Source: Candidatus Gastranaerophilales bacterium
GTDB taxonomy: Bacteria; Cyanobacteriota; Vampirovibrionia; Gastranaerophilales; Gastranaerophilaceae
NCBI GenBank assembly: GCA_947630355.1
Contig: CANRHJ010000078.1
Span: 1 to 8,995, forward strand
DNA: 8,995 bases
Direction: 5' to 3'
Shown here: piece by piece, positions 1-6,184 of the stretch
How the letters are laid out: every line of letters begins with the position of its first letter
Position numbering within the stretch: position 1 is the stretch's first letter
The notes under the pieces: generated by a model
Databases searched by the model: none
What the model was told of the DNA's origin: nothing
Seen by the model: only the letters and a program-made list of their open reading frames with translations
Translations under genes and position numbers: made by a program

Positions 1-327
1 TACGGCGTTGCGTTAAAGAAAGCAATAAATGATTCATTAAGATACAAGGAAGACGGTTATCAACCTGCAATTGTAGTTCTCGGCGACCTTGAAAATGAAG
101 GCGATATTACAAAACAGATAAATTGGAATACTTTACCAAGTAATTTGGAAAAGACTTTAAAGTATATTCCTGATTTGAGTTTAACATTCTTGTATGCACA
201 CCCTCAAAAACTGGACGATGTAAGACAGTCTTTGTTAACTGTCTTGGATGAAAAGAAGTTAGTTATGGCCTCTGAAGAAAATGTAGATCAGGCAATAAGA
301 AAATTTATGGGAATAGTTGAAAGGTAG
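1..327 (+). CDS. VWA-like domain protein, C-terminal fragment (5' end outside window)
   Basis: The reading frame is open from the first base to a TAG at 325-327, giving 108 residues of a protein whose start lies upstream. A TTG at 145 could be read as a start, but the open, protein-like sequence before it argues that it is an internal leucine. The visible part fits the second half of a von Willebrand factor A fold: YGVALKKAINDSL resembles the helix after the MIDAS threonine, and AIVVLGDLENEGD resembles the following strand and the acidic turn usually written as VLTDGxxN. A hydrophobic strand (LSLTFLYA) and a final helix (VDQAIRKFM) follow. The MIDAS DxSxS motif would be off-window, so metal binding cannot be judged. 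The next gene starts 3 bp after the stop, which implies co-transcription and translational coupling with an FHA-like membrane protein. The VWA assignment is from pattern only; the function is unknown. Confidence 0.6.
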   Translation, partial: YGVALKKAINDSLRYKEDGYQPAIVVLGDLENEGDITKQINWNTLPSNLEKTLKYIPDLSLTFLYAHPQKLDDVRQSLLTVLDEKKLVMASEENVDQAIRKFMGIVER

Positions 328-330
328 AAA

Positions 331-2004
331 ATGAATATTACTATAGCTTCAAAAAATGCAGAAAAAACATATAATGATACAAAAGTAATAAATATAGGCA
401 CCGCGAAGAATTGTGATTTCAAATTGGATTTGAATTTTGATTTGATATTATCCCTTCAAAAACAAGAAAACGGAAAATGGTACATTATAAATAATTTTCG
501 CAGTGACAGAGTATTATTCAGAGGACAGCCGATAGGAGCAACTCTTGAATTAGGCTCGTTATGCAAATTGATGATAGAAGGAACGGATGAATTTATAAGC
601 ATAAAAATAACTACGGCAGGTACAAATCCTAAAGTAGTGCCGGGTTCACTGGAATTAGCAAACAGAAAAAATGCCGAACATATCAAACGTGCCGAAAATA
701 AAAAAACTATCACCATGATAGAAGATGAAGAATTGAATGAACAGGATATAGAAACCTTATACGGCACAGGTGTCGGTGCTCAGACAAAAATAAAAATTGA
801 CAGAAAAAAAGCCGATATAGAAAGAAGACGTGCTTTAATAACTAAAGAAATAGCTTATAAATCAAATTATTTAAGAGCTAAACTATCACAGAATGAAATA
901 ATATTAGGAATTTTGAACTTCTTAATAGTCTTTGTTCCGTTTGCGATGGCATTTATATTGAAGGATGTTATCAGATTAGAGGCACTAAACGGTCAATTAC
1001 AAAACAAAGTATTATTCTTAGTCGCAATTGTATTTATAATTATAACATTGTTGCTAAAACAAGGTCAGTTCCTTGTATTGCAAGGTAAAGGTAAAAACAG
1101 AATATCTCAATCCTCCGTATTAATACAAAGATTGAGTATGCTTTCATCTTGCGGTATTTTCGGCGTTATTTTAATCTTTTCAATAGCCGAATTAACGAGT
1201 CATATATATAATCTGCCGTTATTAATTCCGCAGATGTTAATATTATGTTCTTTCTTGTCAATATTCTTAGGTATATTTGCCGGATTTACAAAAAATATAA
1301 TATCAGAGAGCGGAGAAGAATTAGACAGTTATGAGAGCAGAGAAGACTTCCAAGCAGTAATGAAAGATTATCAACAATGGATATCATTATTTGTAAACAA
1401 TATAACAAGGAAGAAATTAAAAGATATAAGTAATAAAATATTCAATTTACAGTTGAAATCATATGGGGAATTTATATTAGGTGTACTTACGGCGCCTTTG
1501 TTGGCATATGCTGTTTCACAAACATTAGGTGAAATATTCCCGGAAGCAGCCGGTTTTATAAGATTACCGATGGGGTTAAAATTCTCCCCTATATTCATAG
1601 GCTTAGCATCATTTATGATAATATTTGCATTCCATTGTTTTGCTACGTCATTTTCCATAACGAAAAGAATATACGCATCTAATGTAATAAAACAGGATGG
1701 GTTTAGTGATTATAATGTACATGGTGTAATGCTTCACGGTGTTGAAAGTACAAAGAACCTGAAAAAAGAAGCAAAGAAGTTTTTCATAATTGCGTTGTGT
1801 GTTACAATAATAGAATTTACAATGAACGTGTCGTACTTCATAGGTGTAATGGGCGGGAGTATAATGAATATGATAGTAAGTTTTCTCGGTGCTGCTTTGC
1901 CTACTGCGATACTGATAATGGAAACTACAATGTTAGGTAATACAAAATTTGAGATAATAATAAGAGAAGAATTACTTGAAAAGGTTGATAAAGATTTTAA
2001 TTAA
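331..2004 (+). CDS. Membrane protein with degenerate FHA-like N-terminus and about eight TM segments
   Basis: The 557-residue product starts at ATG 331, with AAAGG at 320-324 as ribosome site, overlapping the end of the upstream gene. Residues ~15-95 read as an FHA-type beta sandwich: VINIGTAKNCDFKL, then GKWYIINNF, then VLFRGQPIGATLELGSLCKL. The conserved Arg after IG is replaced by Thr and the SxxH motif is absent, so phosphothreonine binding is doubtful. Residues ~100-185 are a charged, lysine-rich cytoplasmic linker. Hydrophobic spans lie near 190-210, 227-248, 268-288, 297-318, 380-398, 418-440, 482-506 and 511-532, with a charged loop of about 60 residues between spans 4 and 5. No enzyme motif or transporter signature is recognisable. 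Its position between a VWA-like protein and a TonB-C protein suggests an inner-membrane core for that set. This is inference; the gene is real but the function is unassigned. Confidence 0.8.
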   Translation: MNITIASKNAEKTYNDTKVINIGTAKNCDFKLDLNFDLILSLQKQENGKWYIINNFRSDRVLFRGQPIGATLELGSLCKLMIEGTDEFISIKITTAGTNPKVVPGSLELANRKNAEHIKRAENKKTITMIEDEELNEQDIETLYGTGVGAQTKIKIDRKKADIERRRALITKEIAYKSNYLRAKLSQNEIILGILNFLIVFVPFAMAFILKDVIRLEALNGQLQNKVLFLVAIVFIIITLLLKQGQFLVLQGKGKNRISQSSVLIQRLSMLSSCGIFGVILIFSIAELTSHIYNLPLLIPQMLILCSFLSIFLGIFAGFTKNIISESGEELDSYESREDFQAVMKDYQQWISLFVNNITRKKLKDISNKIFNLQLKSYGEFILGVLTAPLLAYAVSQTLGEIFPEAAGFIRLPMGLKFSPIFIGLASFMIIFAFHCFATSFSITKRIYASNVIKQDGFSDYNVHGVMLHGVESTKNLKKEAKKFFIIALCVTIIEFTMNVSYFIGVMGGSIMNMIVSFLGAALPTAILIMETTMLGNTKFEIIIREELLEKVDKDFN

Positions 2005-2016
2005 AGGAAAAGAATA

Positions 2017-2739
2017 ATGTACAGATGCACAGAGTGTAATAAAGAATATAGTGAATGTCCGGATTTCTGCGATTGCGGAAATGATTCATTTGAAGAAATA
2101 TACGAAGAAGAAGAATATTATGAACCTGTAAGACCGGTTAAACATTCAAAACCGAAGCTTTCTGAAGAAGAAATTGAAGAAATGCAGCAGGAAGCTTTAG
2201 ACAAAAAGAAAGCTTTAATTACAATAGTAATCTGTTTATTATTAAGCATAATAGTATTATTTTTACCGCCGTATCCGCAGAAGAAAATGGAAAAAGTGAA
2301 GCAGCAGGCTAAAGAGGCGAATATAAAATTACCTGATATATCCACATATTGGGATAATACACTTCCTTCGCAGTTCAGAAAACCCGTAAACACCGTTTCA
2401 AATTTACCTGTTTTAAATAGTGAATTCGGCAGGATTTCAGGTGCATTGAAAGATTATTTAAAATATGTCGGAGGTGAATTCAGCAAGAAGTGGACTCCCG
2501 CTATGGTAAAAGGTACCGGAGAGTGTAAAGTTGAATTTACTATAAATAAAGAAGGCGGATTTACGAGTAAACGTATAATAGTCACCTCGAACAATGAATC
2601 TTTGGATGATTCTGTTCTTTTGGCTTTGTCAGCCGTAACGGCAGTTAATGTTCCGCCGGAAGATTACAAAGGTGAAAGAATACTGTTATCCTTTAAAATA
2701 ACGGATAGCGGTTCAAAAATATATTTCCCTACTAAGTAA
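2017..2739 (+). CDS. Zinc-ribbon, single-TM protein with TonB/TolA-like C-terminal domain
   Basis: The 240-residue product has ATG at 2017 and AGGA at 2005-2008 directly after the upstream stop, 12 bp downstream of the previous gene. Residues 4-20 hold five cysteines (C4, C7, C14, C18, C20) in a CxxC...CxxxCxC arrangement like a rubredoxin-type zinc ribbon. An acidic stretch (EEEEYYE) and a charged helix follow. One membrane span lies at ~66-84 (LITIVICLLLSIIVLFLPP), then a periplasmic linker. Residues ~150-230 resemble the TonB/TolA C-terminal fold: a helix with KKWTPAMVKGTGECKVEFTI, then GGFTSKRIIVTSNNESLDDS, an alanine-rich helix and VNVPPEDYKGER. Type II topology would place the ribbon in the cytoplasm and the TonB-like part in the periplasm. 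TonB links ExbBD to outer-membrane receptors, but no exbBD or receptor is visible here, so the partner is unknown. The last 8 bp overlap the 3' end of aroA. Confidence 0.8.
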   Translation: MYRCTECNKEYSECPDFCDCGNDSFEEIYEEEEYYEPVRPVKHSKPKLSEEEIEEMQQEALDKKKALITIVICLLLSIIVLFLPPYPQKKMEKVKQQAKEANIKLPDISTYWDNTLPSQFRKPVNTVSNLPVLNSEFGRISGALKDYLKYVGGEFSKKWTPAMVKGTGECKVEFTINKEGGFTSKRIIVTSNNESLDDSVLLALSAVTAVNVPPEDYKGERILLSFKITDSGSKIYFPTK

Positions 2740-4006
2740 GGTAATAAAACAAATCCAGGAACTCTGGAAAAGAAATTTTCACCCATTCAAATTCATTAAT
2801 TTTAATGGGTTTTTTACATATAAGTCCGGCGATATAAGCCGTCATAGCTATTCGATGATCATGAAAGCAGTCAACAACGGCATCGCCTGTTAATTCGGTT
2901 TTACCGTTTATAACAAAACCGTCAGGAGTTTCCGAAATGTCTGCACCGAGTTTTGTCAATTCCGAACAGACGGCGCTAATTCTGTCAGCTTCTTTATTTC
3001 TGAGGTCTTGAGCATCATTGATTACCATAGTACCTTCCGCTTGAGTGGCTATAAGCGCTATAATCGGAATTTCATCAATTAATCTGGGTATTATATCACC
3101 TTGTATTGAAACGGCTTTTAAATTTTCGGTATAAGAAACTTTGATATCCGCAACGGGCTCATTGGCGGTATTTCTTTCATTAAAGATTTCAATATTAGCT
3201 TTCATTGATTTGAGGACATCAATTATTCCCGACCTGGTAGGGTTGATGCCGACATTTTTAATAATTATTTCGGAATGTGGAATAATCAATGCTGCGGCGA
3301 TAAAGAAAGCTGCGGAAGAAATATCCCCGCAAATATTAATATCAAGCGGCTTAAGTTCGGATTTTTTAATTGATACTTTATTCCCGTAAACATTAATATC
3401 AGCGCCCATAGAGTCAAGCATAAGTTCCGTATGATTTCTGGATTTATACGGTTCCGAGAATGATGTGGTGCCTTCGGCAAACAATCCAGCAAGAAGTATG
3501 CATGATTTAACCTGAGCAGATGCCAAAGGACAGTTGTAATCTATACCGACAAGCTTTGAACCCTTTATTGTCAAAGGCATTTTAAAGTTATTACTGACAA
3601 TATCGGCATTCATAAGTGTCAGCGGTTCAATAATTCTTTTCATCGGTCTATTTGACAGGCTGCTGTCACCGAATAAAACGGATGTGAAGTTTTGTCCCGC
3701 AAGAATCCCCGATATTAATCTGGTAGTTGTACCGGAATTTCCGCAATTTAAAGGTTTTAGCGGAGCTTTTAAAGCTTCTGAAGAATCAATTATTACTTGA
3801 TTGTTTCTTGTATATAAACAAGTGCAGCCCAGTTGTTTAATAATATCCAAAGTTGCCATACAGTCCGCACCGTTGGAATAGTTAGTTATTTTTGATTTAC
3901 CTTTAGAAAGAGACGAAAACATAAAGGCTCTATGTGTAATAGATTTATCGGGAGGTATTTCAATACTCCCTTTTAGCGGTTTAGATTTTTCTGCAATAAC
4001 ATCCAT
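2732..4006 (-). CDS. aroA: 3-phosphoshikimate 1-carboxyvinyltransferase (EPSP synthase)
   Basis: This enzyme transfers the enolpyruvyl group of PEP to shikimate-3-phosphate in the cytoplasmic shikimate pathway to chorismate. From ATG 4006 it is 424 residues, normal for the family. Visible motifs are PPDKSITHR (~18-26, substrate-binding Lys21), NCGNSGTTTR (87-96), SAQVKS (163-168), RNHTE (190-194), LIDEIP (309-314, with the catalytic Asp), RNKEADRI (336-343) and HDHRIAM (382-388). SAQVK and RxHxE are hallmarks of class II enzymes. A TTG at 4021 would add five residues. The ATG is preferred because the family N-terminus begins near MDVIAEKSKPLKG and a TATAAT at 4030-4025 would put the transcript start downstream of the TTG. 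Neither start has a clear ribosome site. The gene is convergent with, and overlaps by 8 bp, the TonB-like gene, and is divergent from the kinase gene. It uses ATT relatively more than its neighbours. Confidence 0.96.
   Translation of the reverse strand: MDVIAEKSKPLKGSIEIPPDKSITHRAFMFSSLSKGKSKITNYSNGADCMATLDIIKQLGCTCLYTRNNQVIIDSSEALKAPLKPLNCGNSGTTTRLISGILAGQNFTSVLFGDSSLSNRPMKRIIEPLTLMNADIVSNNFKMPLTIKGSKLVGIDYNCPLASAQVKSCILLAGLFAEGTTSFSEPYKSRNHTELMLDSMGADINVYGNKVSIKKSELKPLDINICGDISSAAFFIAAALIIPHSEIIIKNVGINPTRSGIIDVLKSMKANIEIFNERNTANEPVADIKVSYTENLKAVSIQGDIIPRLIDEIPIIALIATQAEGTMVINDAQDLRNKEADRISAVCSELTKLGADISETPDGFVINGKTELTGDAVVDCFHDHRIAMTAYIAGLICKKPIKINEFEWVKISFPEFLDLFYYLT
2781..2815 (+). terminator. 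Rho-independent terminator of the 1-2739 cluster, embedded in aroA
   Basis: ACCCATT (2781-2787) pairs perfectly with AATGGGT (2804-2810). After one C/T mismatch the stem continues with AAATT (2789-2793) and AATTT (2798-2802) around a CATT loop. Six T residues on the + strand (2810-2815) follow directly. The opposite strand has no T tract after the hairpin, so it acts only on + transcripts. It lies 42 bp past the stop of the TonB-like gene, wholly inside the coding region for the C-terminus of AroA. Confidence 0.8.
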
Positions 4007-4024
4007 ATAATAATTAGACAATAA

Positions 4025-4052
4025 ATTATAATCAAATGCAACATTAGAACAA
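4025..4052 (-). promoter_or_regulatory. Putative sigma-70-type promoter for aroA
   Basis: Reading the - strand, TTGTTC (4052-4047) and a perfect TATAAT (4030-4025) are separated by 16 bp. Transcription would start near 4018, leaving a leader of about 12 bases before the ATG at 4006. This makes the upstream TTG at 4021 an unlikely start. The call is by consensus similarity only, in AT-rich DNA where chance matches are common. Confidence 0.45.
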
Positions 4053-4098
4053 AAAACGTGTTATAGCCTTAAAAGAAAAAGAGTAATATAATAAAAGT

Positions 4099-4854
4099 AT
4101 GCAAAATACAGAGGAAGAAAATATAAATAAATTAGAGCAGGCGCATATTGACTTTATCTCAACGGTAAGCCACGAACTCAGGACACCTTTAACGAGTATA
4201 AGGGGGTTTGCGGAAACATTATTGTCATCTTATGACAGGTTAACTCCCGAACAAAGGGAAAAATTCTTACAAATAATAAAAGACCAATCAAACAGGCTGA
4301 TAAATCTGGTGGAAAACCTGTTGACAGTATCCAAAATGCAGGTGAATAAAGAATTAATGGTTTATAAAACAACCGATATAGTTCCGTTAACGGAAACGGT
4401 AATACAGATGATAAAGAGTCAATATAAGACTCATTATTATAAATTTGAGTATGAAAAAAACTTACCCAAAATATTGGTGGATACCGATAAGTTTCAGCAA
4501 ATAATGATAAATTTAATAGATAATGCATCAAAATATTCCGATGAAGGAACAACGGTGACTGTAGAAATAAAACAAAATTATGTTGAAAATAAAGTAGAGA
4601 TTACGGTAAAGGATGAAGGAAGCGGGATAGATCCGAAAGATATTGACAAAATATTTAATAAATTTTCAAGGATTGACTCACCATTAACAAGAAAAATACA
4701 AGGCAACGGTTTAGGTTTGTATATAACTAAAAATCTTGTGGAAAAGATGGATGGGGAAATATATGTAAAAAGTTCGGAACAAGGGAGTGAATTTAAGGTG
4801 GTATTTAAAGAGGCCACACCTGAAGATAGCGGTAAAAAGAAGATAAACGAGTAA
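4099..4854 (+). CDS. Soluble sensor-less histidine kinase (HisKA + HATPase_c)
   Basis: This is a 251-residue two-component kinase consisting almost only of the catalytic core. The dimerisation/phosphoacceptor domain starts at ~15, with FISTVSHELRTPLTSIRGF carrying phospho-His25 in the HELRTP motif. The ATPase part has the N box (INLIDNASKYSDEG, Asn142), G1 (DEGSGI, 172-177), an F box (IFNKFSRID, ~185-193) and G2 (GNGLGL, 202-207), all with key residues intact, so it should be active. It resembles WalK/PhoR-type cores, but no PAS, HAMP or membrane segment precedes the HisKA domain. An in-frame TAA at 4084-4086 sits just before the ATG, and a divergent gene lies beyond, so no sensor has been missed. 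Its stop lies 3 bp before the response regulator, which is very likely its partner. No good ribosome site is visible. A TATAAT at 4087-4092 abuts the start codon, but no -35 accompanies it. Confidence 0.93.
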   Translation: MQNTEEENINKLEQAHIDFISTVSHELRTPLTSIRGFAETLLSSYDRLTPEQREKFLQIIKDQSNRLINLVENLLTVSKMQVNKELMVYKTTDIVPLTETVIQMIKSQYKTHYYKFEYEKNLPKILVDTDKFQQIMINLIDNASKYSDEGTTVTVEIKQNYVENKVEITVKDEGSGIDPKDIDKIFNKFSRIDSPLTRKIQGNGLGLYITKNLVEKMDGEIYVKSSEQGSEFKVVFKEATPEDSGKKKINE

Positions 4855-4857
4855 GAT

Positions 4858-6174
4858 ATGCTGTTAAAAGTAGTATTAATAATTGATAAAAGAAAAGAAC
4901 AATCGGTAAAATATAAAAGAGTACTGGAAAATAGTGATATAACGGTTTTTACTGCAAGTAATCCGGAAGCTTCGTTAAACATAATTAATTCATTTGAACC
5001 CGATGTAATATTAATTTCCGACAGTATAGAAGAGGATATAAAACATGTTGTGGAGCAGCTGCGGGTATTAACATATAATATACGTCCCGCGCTTATAGTA
5101 TTATCGAAGTCAAACCATATACAAGACAGAATAGTTATATTAGACACAGGTGCCGATGATTTTTTGAGTGAACCGATAAACACGGAAGAGTTTAAGGCAA
5201 GAATAACAGCCCATATCAGAAGAAATTTGGAAAACAGTTACAAAGAAAATACTATGTTGTTCGGCAGTTCGGTATCATATAAAATGATAAAACGTATGTT
5301 AAATACTAACGGTGAATGGTCAATAATGTTAGTGGATATAGATAATTTGGAGTTTTACAAAGAGATATACGGTGAATTGGCTGCGGATAAACTGTTGCAG
5401 ACGTATTCAGCCATAATTAAAACAACATTGGAGCCTGAAGATTATTTGGGACAATTGAGTAATGAAGATTTTATAATAATAACAAACAGCAGCGAGAAAT
5501 CTGAGAAAATAGCTAATTATCTGGTATATGCATTTGAGACGGTAGTGGGGAAATTTTATACGGAAACTGATGCTAAACGAGGGTTAATGTTTATGCATGG
5601 GGATGATTTGGCGGAGGATAGAGTAAATCTTGTATCAACAAGTATAGGAGTAATATCAAACCGTTATAAGCGATATACAGATGTGAAGCAGGTAATAAAC
5701 AGTTTAATATCGACACACAAGCTTGCAAAGTATAAGCAAGGCTCCGCATACGTAATGGAAAGGCCGAAAATAAGTGCTGATAATGCCGTAGAAGTCAGAG
5801 AAACAAATGACAGAATATTGATAGCGGAGCCTGATGAAGCATTATCAATATTGCTTGAAGCGACAGGAAGGCTGCAAGGATACGATGTAAAGGCAGTTAA
5901 TGATTTTGATGAAATAATAGCCGCAGTGGAAAACTTTAATCCCGCAGTAATAGTTCTGGATGCCGGAAATTCCGATGATTTAAAGGGACTTGAAATATGC
6001 AGAAAATTGAAATCTGGGAAAAACAGTCTAAAAACCAATATAATATTTACGACAACGGTACATGATAAAGAACTTGTGCTGAAAGCAGGTGCTGATTTAT
6101 ATTTGCCCAAACCTTATGAATTGTCGGTTATATTCGGATGGATTAAAAAGTTTAACGAAAATTATAATATTTAA
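4858..6174 (+). CDS. Response regulator, REC - degenerate GGDEF - REC
   Basis: The 438-residue protein has three domains. REC1 (~4-120) keeps Asp10 and the likely phospho-Asp55 (VILISD), but the conserved Lys is Glu105 (FLSEP instead of LxKP), so phosphorylation signalling there is questionable. Residues ~150-300 follow the diguanylate cyclase fold (MLVDIDNLEFYKEIYG; later STSIGVIS and KLAKYKQGSAYV). The GGDEF signature is SNEDF (201-205), and the usual ND and GH substrate residues are Lys168-Glu169 and Gly172-Glu173, so cyclase activity is unlikely. REC2 (~318-436) is complete: Glu324 and Asp326, phospho-Asp368 (VIVLDAG), Thr399 and Lys418 (LPKP). There is no DNA-binding output domain. Output may be by protein contact, possibly with c-di-GMP or GTP sensing by the middle domain, which is speculation. 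It is coupled to the kinase upstream (3 bp) and pepA downstream (10 bp). Confidence 0.9.
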   Translation: MLLKVVLIIDKRKEQSVKYKRVLENSDITVFTASNPEASLNIINSFEPDVILISDSIEEDIKHVVEQLRVLTYNIRPALIVLSKSNHIQDRIVILDTGADDFLSEPINTEEFKARITAHIRRNLENSYKENTMLFGSSVSYKMIKRMLNTNGEWSIMLVDIDNLEFYKEIYGELAADKLLQTYSAIIKTTLEPEDYLGQLSNEDFIIITNSSEKSEKIANYLVYAFETVVGKFYTETDAKRGLMFMHGDDLAEDRVNLVSTSIGVISNRYKRYTDVKQVINSLISTHKLAKYKQGSAYVMERPKISADNAVEVRETNDRILIAEPDEALSILLEATGRLQGYDVKAVNDFDEIIAAVENFNPAVIVLDAGNSDDLKGLEICRKLKSGKNSLKTNIIFTTTVHDKELVLKAGADLYLPKPYELSVIFGWIKKFNENYNI

Positions 6175-6178
6175 GGAG
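6174..6178 (+). promoter_or_regulatory. Shine-Dalgarno site that fixes the pepA start
   Basis: AGGAG (continuing as AGGAGAG to 6180) overlaps the last base of the response-regulator stop codon and lies six bases before ATG 6185. It is the clearest ribosome site in the window. It decides for the start at 6185 over in-frame starts further upstream, the earliest at 6089, which lie inside the regulator gene. Confidence 0.85.
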
Positions 6179-6184
6179 AGAATT

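Noticed and set aside
2755..2767. CCAG/CTGG mini-hairpin after the TonB-like gene
   Set aside because: The stem is only four base pairs and no T run follows. The far better hairpin at 2781-2815 explains termination.
4007..4021. TTG start for aroA five codons upstream of the ATG
   Set aside because: There is no ribosome site, the likely transcript start is downstream of it, and the ATG product matches the normal family N-terminus.
4084..4092. TAATAT/TATAAT -10-like sequences just before the kinase ATG at 4099
   Set aside because: No acceptable -35 lies 16-18 bp upstream, and a start from TATAAT at 4087-4092 would leave almost no leader. The region is very AT-rich, so it is too weak to annotate as a promoter.
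4578..5183. 201-codon - strand open frame opposite the kinase/regulator junction
   Set aside because: It lies fully opposite well-supported coding sequence with catalytic motifs. Its Ser/Phe/Ile-rich composition is typical of antisense shadow frames, and there is no recognisable domain.
5664..6110. 148-codon - strand open frame opposite the regulator's second receiver domain
   Set aside because: It is an antisense shadow of a clear REC domain, with low-complexity Ser-rich translation and no ribosome site.
6089..6184. Extended N-terminus for pepA beginning inside the regulator gene
   Set aside because: The strong AGGAG before 6185 and the family N-terminus fit the shorter form. The extra 32 residues have no counterpart in M17 proteins.
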